NCBI GenBank assembly: GCA_947652115.1
Contig: OX393561.1
Span: 26,891,356-26,955,355, forward strand
Direction of reading: 5' to 3'
DNA: 64,000 bases
From: Blastomussa wellsi
Lineage: Eukaryota; Cnidaria; Anthozoa; Scleractinia; Plerogyridae
The translations under genes and the position numbers were made by a program. The number at the start of each line of letters is the position of its first letter. Position 1 is the stretch's first letter. The notes beneath the pieces are model-generated. The model was not told the origin of the DNA. It did not search any database and worked only from the letters and a program-made list of their open reading frames with translations. Positions 44,571 through 55,291 of the stretch are shown piece after piece.

Positions 44571-45765
44571 AGATAATTTGGTTTTATCAACTAGGTTGAT
44601 AATGTGAATTGGCCACCGCAAAGAGATTTGAAAGCTGACGTTTCGAGTGTTAGCCCTTCGCCGGAGCGAATCGAGGAATTGTGCATCATGTGTGGTTTAT
44701 ATACAGAAAGATGGAGCTACGCTATTGATAAGTGCCTGGTAAGGTGAATAAATTAGTTGAATGAAAAGTGTTCATTGATACCGTGAGGATTAAGAGTGCC
44801 GATTTGAAAAATAAAATTTTGTTCTAGAGTTTTGCGGCTTTCCGTGCTTCCTTGATGAACGGAAAGGCCGCAGACTGCCATATGTTGCTTAGAATGATCG
44901 GGGAGATTAAAGTGTCTCGCGCTCCTGTGCGGGGCTATCCTGCTTCTGTTGTTCAAGCGGGCCATCATCACGCCCAACAAATTGGATAAGCACTACAAAC
45001 ATCACAGAGAGAAAACAAAGATAGAATTCCATTCACCCTCACAACCACGCAGTAAAATCCATCATTCTAAAAAACTTTAAATCACTTCAAAATGATCCCA
45101 ATACTGGTAGAGGTAAAGGTAACTTTTTAGTCAGAAGTGCATTCCAAACAAGTGATCAAACTGGAACTATTAAATGCGCTCGCATACAATGAAAAACATG
45201 TCCTTTCATTTGCACCATTGATAAAATATCGGGACCCAAGCGATCCATCAAGATCACTGACCATTTCACCTGTACCTCAACCATTGTCATCTACTTGCAC
45301 TCTTTCAAAAACGTATACATTGGCAAAACAGGGAGACGACTAGGTGACCGATTCCGAGAACACCTTTGCGATGAAGAGAAAGACGACAAAAAATGCATCT
45401 AAACCAGTCACGAGACACTTTTATCTCCCCAATCATTCTAAGCAACATATGGCAGTCTGCGGCCTTTCCCTTCATCAAGGAAACACGGAAGGCAGCAAAA
45501 CTCTAGAACAAAAATTTTCAAATCGACACTCTAAAAACTCACAGTATCAACAAATGCTTTTCATTCAACTAATTTATTCTCCTGTTTTTCACATTACCAG
45601 GCACCAACCAATAGCATAGCTCCGTCTTTCTGTATAGAAACCACACACAACGCACAATTCCTCGATCCGCTCCGACGAAGGGCTAACGCTCGAAACGTCA
45701 GCTTTCAAATCTCTTTACGGTGGCCAATTCACATTATCAACCCAGTTGATAAAACCAAATTATCT
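44571..45765. mobile_element. inverted pair of Penelope-like element 3' ends
   Basis: The first and last ~420 bp are inverted copies of one another. Both ends read inward AAGATAATTTGGTTTTATCAAC and include GCTGACGTTTCGAG. The left arm (minus, 44753-44980) and right arm (plus, 45000-45620) both encode the end of a Penelope GIY-YIG protein. The right arm is longer, with GTIKCAR and KTCPFICTIDKISG linker blocks, YIGKTGRRLGDRFREHL (GIY-YIG core, near 45330) and PNHSKQHMAVCGLSLHQG. Stops and frameshifts are present. Head-to-head arrangements are known for truncated Penelope insertions. Confidence 0.8.
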
Positions 45766-45775
45766 TGTTCCTTTT

Positions 45776-47508
45776 AGTGCAGAGTGCACTATTGGGATGA
45801 TGTGTTGTGGGCTGTCCTCTTCTAACCCACTAAGGCGCTAAGGCGCTAATGTGTAAACTTTAATGTTTGTTTAATTAATTAATATCAATTAATTAATTAG
45901 TCTTGCGGCGGGGGTGAGGGCGTGGACTGCTCGTAAAACGCGTGTATCTGCCCTACTGTTTCTTGAATATCGAAAGGTATATATATGTTTCAGAAAGCAC
46001 CATACTCTCCTTGTGGTACTATCCTTATCCTTTCTTTGCTCCCAACACATGCGCACAGGAGTAGTTTGCTTTGGGCCGCAATCCTTTTGGTCAGCACCAT
46101 GAATCGCGACCTCTCTGATCTGGGAAGGTCCAACACTGGAAGTCTGTGATTCACGGACTTCCCATCACTCTGCGCATGCACAAAATCAAATCTGACAAAT
46201 CTTATTGGCTGAAAGCTACAAAACAAGTTATCTACGCATGCTCACAATTTGGGTGTGGCCAGAGGTCTCAATTCCTTGGTGCTGACCAAAAGAATCGCGG
46301 CCTCTGGGGACGAGAATGTACTTCTACAAGATGACAAATACGCTACGTAAATACGGGATCACACAAGATCTTCTGCTCTTCCTTGCTGTAGGACACAAGG
46401 TGTAAGGCCAATTCGTTTTAATACACTCTGATTTTACTCTAGGAGAGGGAATATTTAGTATTATGATTGCGTATCTTTTGCGTGGAATAACTCAGAAAGT
46501 TTTGCGGCAGTTTTGAAAATGTAGTAACATGTTTGTCAGGGTTCAAATAAATAATCACTTCTCTCCAGCGGCTTTCCGTCAACTTTGTGGCATTATGGTA
46601 AACTTGTTAAATTTGAAGACTTTGAAGGTATTGTTGTAGACTGCCTTGTGCCTCCAAAACTTAAGTTATCGCTTACGTCGCTGCTGGGGTTTAATCTGTT
46701 GCATAAATGAATAATTGTCAAAACATTGATGTTTGGACAAGAGTTTGAAGCAAGAAAGCTTCTCAAATATTGCTGCAGACCCGTGGCGCCTTCCGAAACC
46801 GCAAATAAATTTAATTAGTGTGTGAAGCGTTTTGTTTTCATCGGTATAGAAACTCTCGGTCAAGCAAAGCTGTTTACCTTTTCCCTGAAACGTTTCCAAG
46901 ATAAATCGATATCATTGTATATATTAAATATAATTTTAAGTGGTTGTACAGGAGAGAATTCAAGCGATGGCGACAACAGAATAAGGAGTGGAACATACTA
47001 TTCCGTGACTATTCGATTAAGTTAGTTTTTGTTTATCATTTCGATTCAATGAAAAACAGCTTCTTGGATGAAATAAAATCTTTTCTTTTTCAATTTTTCA
47101 TCAGATAGTTAACGTTCTACCACTTCTCTCCGGCCTTGAAAGAAAAGAAACACTTCTTTAATATGTTTTTGAGAAATCAAAAAAAATATCATGTTACAGA
47201 GCTAAAAGCAAAGCATTTAATCAAAGTTTCTGTCTGCTCATATTTAGCAAGCTAATTATAACCAAAGTCAATACAGTAAACCATCCTAAAGGCCGTGGCA
47301 AATGAGGACACGTTGCAGACACAAAATTTGTTTCCGAGATCACAAAAAAATGTTTCTGTTTTTCTTTATAAACATTTTGTGTTTGGAAAAAATGCTTCCC
47401 AGTTTGCTCGAAAGGAACAACAACCTGCCCTCGTTTGCCACGGCCTTAAGTGTTGTACATGTTTAGTTGTAGATAACACTCTGCACTATCTGAGATTGTC
47501 TCACTAGT
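45776..47508 (-). mobile_element. non-autonomous DNA element, copy 2 (inverted relative of 13284-15621)
   Basis: Begins AGTGCAGAGTGCACTATTGGG and ends ACTCTGCACT...CACTAGT. It matches copy 1 along most of its length in reverse complement, for example the TTAATTAATTAA tract, the GGTGCTGACCAAAA block and the CGCCTTCCGAAACCGCAAATAAATT block. It is about 0.6 kb shorter. It contains a degraded relative of the 14999-15245 MITE at about 46074-46316. No coding capacity recognised. Confidence 0.68.
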
Positions 47509-48387
47509 TGGTTTAGTACCACCTCTTTGGTGTTCTTCTTGGTAAATTATTCGTCTTAGGTTTCCTTCATTTTAAGGGAAATTTGGTTCATCGCAAAAAA
47601 TATTGTGACATAGCTCCTTTAAGTACAATTTTCAACTGAGTGTCATAAAACCAAAATTAATAACAAGAAGAAGCTTATAGCCTAGCAGTTAAATTTCTGA
47701 CCACTTCTTTGCCTTCAAAGGCACAGCATGCCATAGAAAAACCTTGAGAATGCAGTCACTTTTTCACTAATTGCTATTATTATCAATATACGCGGCCAAA
47801 TTGAAATTCGGCCTCATTAAAACACACGCTCTACGGGTTCACGCTCCATCAACCAATGAATTTCAACCAATTGCAATCAGGTTACATTTAGCATTTGACG
47901 CGGAAAAACCATTGAGGTGGGTACGAGCAAACAGCAAGGCTAAGCAAGCAAATGGGAAAAATACAGACAAAAAAGTCGGATTTAGACTTGAAGACAGGTT
48001 AGAAGCAAAGGCACAATCTGGAAGAAACAAAGAAAGCAAGTTCTTGCCGCCTATATGAGAAGTGAAATATCGTTCACTTGTTTACTTCGGTCGAGCAAAA
48101 TTAGCTCAGCTGAAGTACTGCGGGAATTTTACTAAAGATCAACTGGAAAATGTAAGTTCGTTAAATATCATGATTATCCATGAGTTCTTTACTCATTGGT
48201 GATTATTTTCAGAGACATCATAGCTATATCTCCTAAGTTCTGCACCTGTCCAAAACATATCGGTCCGGCTTTTACAGTTATAACATTTTCAGTGCGAAGT
48301 TCTTACTTGTATTCTTGAAAACTTTAGTTATCAGGATGTTATTTGGCCTTGTATATTGATAATAATGACAATAACATGACTTTTATC
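47509..48387. other. gene-less stretch
   Basis: No gene seen. A 95-codon frame (47771-48058) shows no domain. Confidence 0.4.
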
Positions 48388-48490
48388 GGGAATATTGTTT
48401 ATTTGCACCCTTGTGGTATCATTTGCGACCCTGGCGCTTCGTGCTCGGGCCGCAAATGACACTACACGGGCGCAAATAAACAATATTCCC
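48388..48490. repeat. 103-bp palindrome
   Basis: Inverted arms GGGAATATTGTTTATTTGC and GCAAATAAACAATATTCCC, each ~44 bp, around a short GC-rich loop. It lacks the AGTAGTA ends of the Polinton palindromes. Probably a small foldback element. Confidence 0.75.
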
Positions 48491-49044
48491 TGAAAAATTC
48501 ATTCCATTCCCTTATAGTCAATACCGGTATTTAAGTTTCCTAAAGTCGGCTTTTACAACTTTGAATTTAAATTACACTTTTTCCGTTTTTTCCAGGGGGG
48601 TGGGGATACTTGCAGTACACATGACTGGGGTCTGACAGAGCTTAAAAAAATACATGAGCTTGAAATTTTACACACAAACAAATTCCCGCAATCAAAATTT
48701 CACCTCAAAAAGTACACAACTTAAACACCTGATTACTGATTTATTAAGTTGAACATATCACACTTCTAAAAACTAGGTGTAAACTTTCTACCCAAAAAAT
48801 ACGTTGGACCTCCCATCGTCATGTATACTGTGAATACCCCCTCACCCTTGGGAATTTCTTTTCTATGCAGTATATGCACACAAAATATCATTAGTGTTAG
48901 ATACGTGCTTACAAACTTGGTGATTTTAAAGTGCCCATGAGTAAAAATTTTTCTCATACAATTTTGTAGTATATTGTACCCTTATTCCAAAATGAAAAAA
49001 GAAATTTGGTGGAAAGGAAAGAAATCATTTGATGATCCAAATAA

Positions 49045-49297
49045 ACTAGTGAGACAATCTCAGATAGTGCAGAGTGTTGTCTACAACTGAACATGAATGT
49101 AAGGCCATGGCAAGCAGGGACACATTGTTGCTGGGAAACATTTTTTGCAAACAGAAAATGCTTCTGACACAAAAAACAGAAACATTGTTTGTGTTCTTGG
49201 GCAAAAAGGAAAACATTTGTGTCCGCAACAACGTTTCCTCATTTACCACAGCCTTTAAGATGGTCATTTACATAGGTGACTGTACTCACAGAGTGTA
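49045..49297 (+). mobile_element. short relative of the 13284-15621 DNA element, copy 3
   Basis: Starts ACTAGTGAGACAATCTCAG then TAGTGCAGAGTG and follows the left ~220 bp of copy 1, ending near CAGAGTGTAAC. It looks like an internally deleted MITE of the same family. Confidence 0.6.
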
Positions 49298-49305
49298 ACT
49301 AATGT

Positions 49306-50378
49306 GTGAGCCTGCGAGCCGGAGCCTCGAGCCACGACCCGCGAGCCTCTTTTTGCGAGCCTCCGTTTTTCGCCATAATTTTAGCTTTTTGTTGAAATTT
49401 AGATGTAAATTTACCGACAAGCGATCATGTTAAGGAAAAGAAAGTATTGGGATGGGTGGCAGTCAGGAATATTAAACCCTGTTGTTCGCTCTTTTTCCTT
49501 TTTGTCGTCGTAATTTTCAGTGAATATATCAGTACAGTGAAATTTGAAGTCCTTCCTTTGTCCTTAAGGCTTCTAAATTTACACTTTTTTGTGTAATCTT
49601 CCCAAAACCCGTAATCAAATTAACGATCGTCCAGTTTTGTTGTTGTTTCTTGTTATTTCTTCGACATTTTGTTGGGCAATAACAATTTAATACAGGGAAA
49701 GGGTATTATAAAGGCTATTAGAAAAGGCGAAAAAAAAGTATCGACTCGACCTTGACTTGTGACTCGCACTTGACTCGTGTTATGAGGAAACTCGCTCTTC
49801 ATAAACTATTAAAATAGGACGGAAGACCGAATGAATGTACAGAATGACAAATGAACAAATGTCACCAACATAGGAGCCACAGGCCTGCCAACCCGATTTT
49901 TTCTATAAAGTACTTTTCACGTCACCGGTACTTATTTTGCCGGTAGGAAAAATAGGGGGCCCATGGAACCAGTCCATGGAGGGGGTCCATGTTTTGTCCT
50001 CTCCCAATCAATACAGCTACTTGTATTTCACAGCAACCGCTTCGGCGACTACAAATGGAAACAGAGCTTTCTTCCGATCTTCCGTTTGATGTTATATCTT
50101 AAAATTGATATTTGGTTAATAACAAAGATTTTTTCTGTTACTTAATTATATAGAAAGAGTTTTGTAGAAACAAACTCTTTACACCATCGCGACTTTGTTT
50201 ACACATGGGCATGCTTGTAGATAAGAAAATCTTGGAGGCCAAAAGATTTCGGTCCTTCCTTTTCGGTTCGTGTTGTACAGCAACGAGATAGACATGAACG
50301 GGCATTGTCTCTTTTTTAGATTTTTTGGCTGAAAACTTTTGAGGCTCGCAAAAAAGGGCTCGGGCTCGCAGGCTCGCA
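49306..50378. mobile_element. 1.07-kb element with GCGAGCC-rich inverted ends
   Basis: The left end reads GTGAGCCTGCGAGCCGGAGC and, ~40 bp in, TTTTTGCGAGCCTC. The right end is the reverse of GCGAGCCTGCGAGCCCGAGC with TTTTTTGCGAGCCTC. The ~60-bp inverted ends flank an AT-rich core without a gene. Class unknown. Confidence 0.6.
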
Positions 50379-51816
50379 GAATTGCTTCCCCCAGAAATGT
50401 TTATGGAATGTTATTGTGTTGCAAAGAAAAAGCCAATGAGGTGTGAGAAAACTTAACCGCAAAGATCAACGGTAATTAGTTTGCGGTTTTGAGGTTTGTT
50501 CGCGTGTCCTGAACTTTGCTGCGATTGGTCACTACACAATCAACATTCCTGAAATATTTCAGGTGTTCATGGTTTTCTTAGCAAGGCTGTAACAACTTTT
50601 ACAACCACAAAAAAAAATTAAAAACAAAAGCACTACACAATTATGGTTACTCTAAATGTACAATCAAGATAAGGTTACAAACAAAGATTTGTTACTATGC
50701 TCTATTTTCTCAGAAAATGAAGGGAAATTAGGTGCACGTACATTTTCTATAGAAATGGCTTTCTCAAACAACCAAGTGGAAATTTCCTTTGTAATGCGAA
50801 AAGTCTATAAACTGGACTTCTGTGTTACTGATTTAATTGAATTGTCCCTCCAACTAGAGTTTATTTTTTTCTTTTTTGCATTTGAGTAAGAGTTTGTTTA
50901 TGAAATCCCTGAGAATAATTGGTTTGTTGTGTAGTTTGCAAGAATAAATGTAGTACCTCATGAACAGCATTGTAAAGCCCATTGACGCCTGAAGGTTTTA
51001 AGCGCGGACCCACCCCCAAATATGGATCTTTTGCAGCATTCAATGCAGAGGTGCGAGTGGAAAAAATAAACCATATGCGCAGTAAATTCAGACAAAGAAT
51101 TAGTTTCTGAAGTAAACTTTTATTTCAACTAGACACGTTGAACGACTAATTTATGTATTAAAGAGCTTATAAGCCGTAATAAATTTTTTCTCTCAAGACT
51201 GAAACTGGTAACGGGGAACGTGGAACGGGGAACCGGAGTCTGGGAAGGAGTTTTCAGCAGTTTTCCACATAAAAATACAAAATGGCGGACGGGAAAACTT
51301 CTCAGCTCATCGTTACAAATCTTTTGTATACGGAAGATATTTAGTTTTTTGGTTAGTGCTTGCAACTTCAAGAGGCATTTTTTCTCACTTGAAGATGCTG
51401 TCAACTCAGAAAATCAGGGATGTGTGTTTCAATGGATAGATATTGATAATCGAGGTGAAGTATGACGCTTACGGATCTCGACATGACTTGTCAGAAATAA
51501 TTCTAGTCGGATCAGAGATTCGTATCTGTACTTAGCTCGTTCAGTTGTTGTCTGGGTCTGGGAGGAGATTAGGTCAGTTTAGGTCTGGGCGAAACGAGTT
51601 TTGGTCTGGGCGAAACGCTTCATGGGCAAAACTCGTTATGGGCAAAACCCGCGGCTACCCTTTTGACATAGCCACGATAGCAAATTTTCGATTTCACGAG
51701 TCACAGAAAAAATCACAATGCAGTGAAATTCAGCTACGAACTCAACTTTAGACATTCACGATTTATTTCTATCTATTCACGATTCACAGCCAAGGACTTT
51801 TGCATTTCACGCCTCC
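50379..51816. other. gene-less stretch left of Polinton 3
   Basis: No gene recognised. Around 51546-51650 short repeated motifs (GGTCTGGGCGAAACG and its near-complement GGGCAAAACTCGTT) form a small mixed direct/inverted cluster. Confidence 0.4.
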
Positions 51817-52124
51817 AGTAGTAAAGCATGAGGAAAACAAATAACACCTGATCACCACCATTTTAGTTTCCTGTTTTAAAGCTCCCAACGGCAAAAACAG
51901 CCAGTTTGCACATTGCTTCCATCCGCTGAATTAGAGGTTTCGAAATGTCTGGAAGACTCAGCTCCGACAAGTCGGAGCGAGTCACCCACGAGGGAAGCGA
52001 AATCTCGCTTTCAGCAGATGAGGAAGCAAATGTGCAAACAAAACTTCGCCGTTGGGAGCTTTAAAACATGAAGCTAAAACGGTGATGATCAGGTGTCTAT
52101 TTGTTTTCCTCATGCTTTACTACT
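51817..52124. repeat. Polinton-terminus palindrome 3 (left end of Polinton 3)
   Basis: A 308-bp element with ~70-bp inverted arms. Each arm reads inward AGTAGTA, 12 bases, AACAAATA and then ACACCTGATC or its close variant. The terminal frame equals the other two palindromes. The loop is longer and contains a 39-codon frame (51945-52064) that is conserved in the neighbouring copy. Polinton-type genes follow to the right. Confidence 0.7.
51945..52064 (+). CDS. short ORF in palindrome 3
   Basis: 39 codons starting MSGRLSSDKSERVTHEGSE. The copy at 52282-52452 keeps the frame (MSGRLSSEKLERVTHEGSE) with several synonymous or conservative changes, then runs longer. This might be a real small Polinton peptide or chance conservation of a recent duplication. 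Confidence 0.3.
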   Translation: MSGRLSSDKSERVTHEGSEISLSADEEANVQTKLRRWEL

Positions 52125-52156
52125 TAGAACAAACCCCTGGCTTGGCGTTGGCTGTT

Positions 52157-52460
52157 CGGAAACAAATAACACCTGATCATCAGCGTTTTAGTTTCCAGCA
52201 CCCAACAACAAAACAACAGTTTGCACATTGCTTCCCAACAGTTTCCACATTGCTTCCATCCTCTGAAGTGGAGGTTTCGAAATGTCTGGAAGACTCAGCT
52301 CAGAAAAGTTGGAGCGAGTCACCCACGAAGGAAGCGAAATCTCGACTTCAACAAATGAGGAAGCAAACGTGCAAACAAATGAGGAAGCAATGTGCAAACA
52401 AAACTTCGCCGTTGGGAAAACAGGAAACGCTGATGATCAGGTGTGTATTTGACTTCCGGC
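52157..52460. repeat. diverged second copy of palindrome 3
   Basis: Repeats the core of 51817-52124 (AAACAAATAACACCTGATCA ... TGATCAGGTG) but lacks the AGTAGTA ends. It is flanked on both sides by a similar sequence, CCCCTGGCnTTGGC...GTTCGG (about 52134-52157 and 52463-52487). It contains the 56-codon relative of the short ORF (52282-52452). Confidence 0.6.
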
Positions 52461-52473
52461 AACCCCCTGGCCG

Positions 52474-52785
52474 TTGGCAGTTCGGGCAATTAGAAAGAAG
52501 CGGCACCTTCCAAACAGCACAATGCGCGCAGCAAACAACTGCAAGTGGTTGATGCGTAATCGGAAAGAGAATTGTGGAAAAAAGTGTGTCGGAGCATATT
52601 GCGGGCAGCATAACTTTCAAATCAAAAAGGGAACGAAAAGGCCCGCACCATGCCGCAGCTGTGGCGTTGGCGTTTTGTGCGATTACCGTCTATGTCTTTC
52701 TTGCGGCGGGAGCACGCTTAAACAACGGCTTATTCGCAAACAGGAAAGGCAAAGAAAAATTTTGAACGTGTTTTGCAAGAGCTGA
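52474..52785 (+). CDS. Polinton Cys-rich zinc-binding-type protein
   Basis: About 103 codons, the conserved part starting near 52540 (NNCKWLMRNRKENCGKKC). The pattern is CGKKCVGAYCGQH, then PCRSCGVGVLCDYRLCLSCG, a basic tail and stop. Cys/His spacing suggests two treble-clef or ribbon-like zinc sites. I recall similar proteins in cnidarian Polintons but no function. The upstream segment of the frame includes duplicated palindrome flank, so the true start is uncertain. Confidence 0.55.
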   Translation: MAVRAIRKKRHLPNSTMRAANNCKWLMRNRKENCGKKCVGAYCGQHNFQIKKGTKRPAPCRSCGVGVLCDYRLCLSCGGSTLKQRLIRKQERQRKILNVFCKS

Positions 52786-52837
52786 TGTCAACCAGTTAGA
52801 GATTTGCATACCTGTCGAAAGCAACTCAAGTTTTCAA

Positions 52838-53036
52838 TGGCTGCGCAAGAACCGGACAAACATATGCTAGAGTATGTCAACGAAAGATCATCTCTTGGCT
52901 GGGATGAAATTCACGAGGAGATAGAAGCCGCTCCTTTTTGCACATGTCGTGCTTAAAAAATGGAGACAAACACTTTCTGGGCGACCCTTCGTTTGATGAA
53001 AGCGGCTACGACGAAAAATTTTTAAAAGGTATTTGA
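52838..53036 (+). pseudogene. broken Polinton ORF related to 31081-31465
   Basis: Starts MAAQEPDKHMLEYVNERSS and includes SLGWDEIHEEIEAAPFCTC before a TAA near 52957. In a second frame it ends NGDKHFLGDPSFDESGYDE. The end matches the Cys-rich protein of Polinton 2. The central Cys cluster is deleted. Confidence 0.5.
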
Positions 53037-53473
53037 ACCGAGGTCAAAGCGCTCGATCGGGCTGTCGATTTGTTCTTTCAGAGCCCACCTCACGCATTGC
53101 CTCTACAACTTGCTGTGTTATCCGTCTGACCTCGCTCTGCCAAACGGGCGTTGAAAGTTCCTTGTAAATACAGAAAATCATGTGCAAAAGCAGAAGCATT
53201 TTGGACTTCACTATGTGAGTTTTGCCTCTCTTTAATTTGTGCCCCGCGTTGGTGATTTTTTTTGCAAGGGACAGGGGAAGGCCACCAGAGGACTGGTCTC
53301 ATCTACTTTTTTATAGGAGCGGAAAAAAATTTCGGCTACCAAATTTTTGTACATACACAAGCAGCAGCCAGACAACAAAATATTTTTTTCACAAATTTTT
53401 TTTAACCAATTAGACATATATGTAGCTGAAATATTTTTGCATACTTCGGCAACAAACAATACTACAGCAACAA

Positions 53474-54302
53474 ATGGCAGTACAAAAATCATTCGAAAGC
53501 ATGGGCCTCCGTTGCGAAAAAAACTTGGCCTCCCATCTTGTTCTCGAGAATGCATACGATAGCAACCTCTTGCCGGACATGTCGAAAGTCGACTACCTAG
53601 CAGAAGACCTCGGCAAGACACACCTGCAACCCCTGCAAGGACTGCCCGCGTTTGTCGACGACATCTACGTGTTCGGCTATCTCCGCCGCGAAGACTGCGT
53701 TTTCCAAAAAGGCCGCTTTTCTTGCACAACAGGCGAGAAAGGTTCTGAGACACTCGTGGTTGCAAAAATCGGCCTCGCTGTGCAGCAGAGCCTGGGAACA
53801 GGAACGGACGGCAGCAAAAGAAAACACATGCAGACAAGCATCGTCCACACCCTCGCAAAATCAAAAGGAACCAGCGGAAGCACGATACGTACAACAATAG
53901 CAGCGATAGAAGCCGACACGTTTCTACAGGCACAGTCCCACTGGCACAGGCTGCATCCAGAAGACGAGATAGCGGGCTACTTGGTGGCCAAGGTAGAGGT
54001 TTCCGAAATATCTTTGGAAGATTTGCACAAAGCGCTGCCAGCTTTCGAACAGCAGCTGCTCGCATTCGGTTTTGGAATCTACTCCATCCACTGCACGCAA
54101 AATTTTTCTGGAGTGCTGGACTGCGAAGCCCTTGTTTCGCACGTAGAATTCGAAGGTTTTCGCCAGAAGGGCGACTTTTGTTCTGCAATGGGTTCGGGTG
54201 CGCCAACGATTCTGCAGAACACCGACAGTGTGGGGAAGCACGTGTGCACTTCGAAATGCGAAAATTCGGTGGTGTGGGCAGCAGCCGACTTTGGTTTCCG
54301 CG
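53474..54302 (+). pseudogene. large Polinton 3 gene of unknown function, 5' part
   Basis: An open frame of ~276 codons from the ATG at 53474 up to the transposon insertion. Blocks include LLPDMSKVDYLAEDLGKTH, FVDDIYVFGYLRREDC, HWHRLHPEDEIAGYLVAKV, FGIYSIHCTQNFSGVLDCE and SAMGSGAPTILQNTDSVGK. It is mixed in charge, rich in Cys and Ser, with no membrane segment. The frame reads straight to the 54302/54303 boundary. The other half resumes at 62037 after the 7.7-kb element, and a copy of the target site GTTTCCGCGC lies on both sides. I do not recognise the family; a replication or DNA-handling role would fit a Polinton but is a guess. Confidence 0.55.
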
Positions 54303-54451
54303 CCAACCTCGTTCCCAGGGTCTTTTCCCTGGCTTGGGGGCGGTGCGGGAAAAGGCCCTGGGATCGGCCGGTCACATGATCTCAAACACCCAGATATCTT
54401 GGGTGTACTAAATTATCTTATAACATAACTAAAGCAAAGCGCGCGCTCTGA

Positions 54452-54799
54452 TTGGTCAATTCAGCATCTACTATTTACCCATGGGTGTATGCTGCTGACG
54501 TGTGTGCCAATGTTTATAAAGCAAATATTTTGACAGAGATTGTTTCCAAAATAATGGCTGACATCCCTTCTGCCAAAAATGCTAAACTGTCCTCTCAGTT
54601 GTCTGAAGAAGAAACAGAATATCCATCCTTCAACCTATTTGGGAGTATTTTTGCCGAACCACCTGCAAAGAGATTCGCAAGTTTAAGCGAAAGCGATCTT
54701 GACGACCTTATAAGTGAACGACAATCAAAAAAGACGAAAGAAGTCACAAACTGGTCTGTGTCCACATTTAAAGGTAAACAGCAGGTTATTAAAGCTTAG
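54452..54799 (+). pseudogene. fragment resembling the amino end of ZMYM/Crypton-type proteins
   Basis: The conserved-looking part starts at an internal ATG (54555) and contains RFASLSESDLDDLISERQ and SKKTKEVTNWSVSTFK before stopping at 54799. This pattern resembles the N-terminal helical region of ZMYM/KIAA1958-like proteins derived from Crypton recombinases. The rest of such a protein is absent. It may be a captured exon in the transposon. Low to moderate certainty. Confidence 0.35.
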
Positions 54800-55291
54800 T
54801 TGGAACTCATTAATAGGCTTTACGATAAAGCGAATGCACCATTCAAAATGTGAAAATTGTTTTCAACGGTTCATTCTCTGAATCGATGTGAAATTCAGTC
54901 CTTCGTGTTTTAATAACTTTGGACGGTTGTCTACTTTTTTCCCTGAGTTTGTTCATAATTCTATTAAACTATTTCACCGGTTGTTGGATACAGACCTTAG
55001 AAAGAGGATTTTGATCGATATTTCAGGAAACGTGATTAAACTTTATCAAGTTGCTGGTGTGCAGTCGCTTGTCATGAATGAATTTTCGCGCGCTTATTTT
55101 CTCCTGTCATGTAAGACTACACCAACATTTTTTGCGATGTACCTCAATAAAAGCAGCTCTGTTGTCCCAATGTCTCAGTGTTATGTTATAAAACAAATGG
55201 TAAACGCCATAGCATGTACTATTGAGTTACGGATGCACTTGGGAGGTTTGCTAAGCACTCAAGAAGCTAGAGTCGAAACGAAACTTTCAAG
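54800..55291. other. gene-less stretch within transposon
   Basis: A 155-codon frame (54888-55355) has no recognisable domain and overlaps the helicase start; treated as non-coding. Confidence 0.35.

Noticed and set aside
47771..48058. 95-codon frame
   Set aside because: No domain, no neighbours supporting a gene.
53232..54206. 324-codon minus-strand open frame
   Set aside because: Antisense to the better-structured plus-strand gene at 53474; Arg/Cys-rich composition is typical of a shadow frame.
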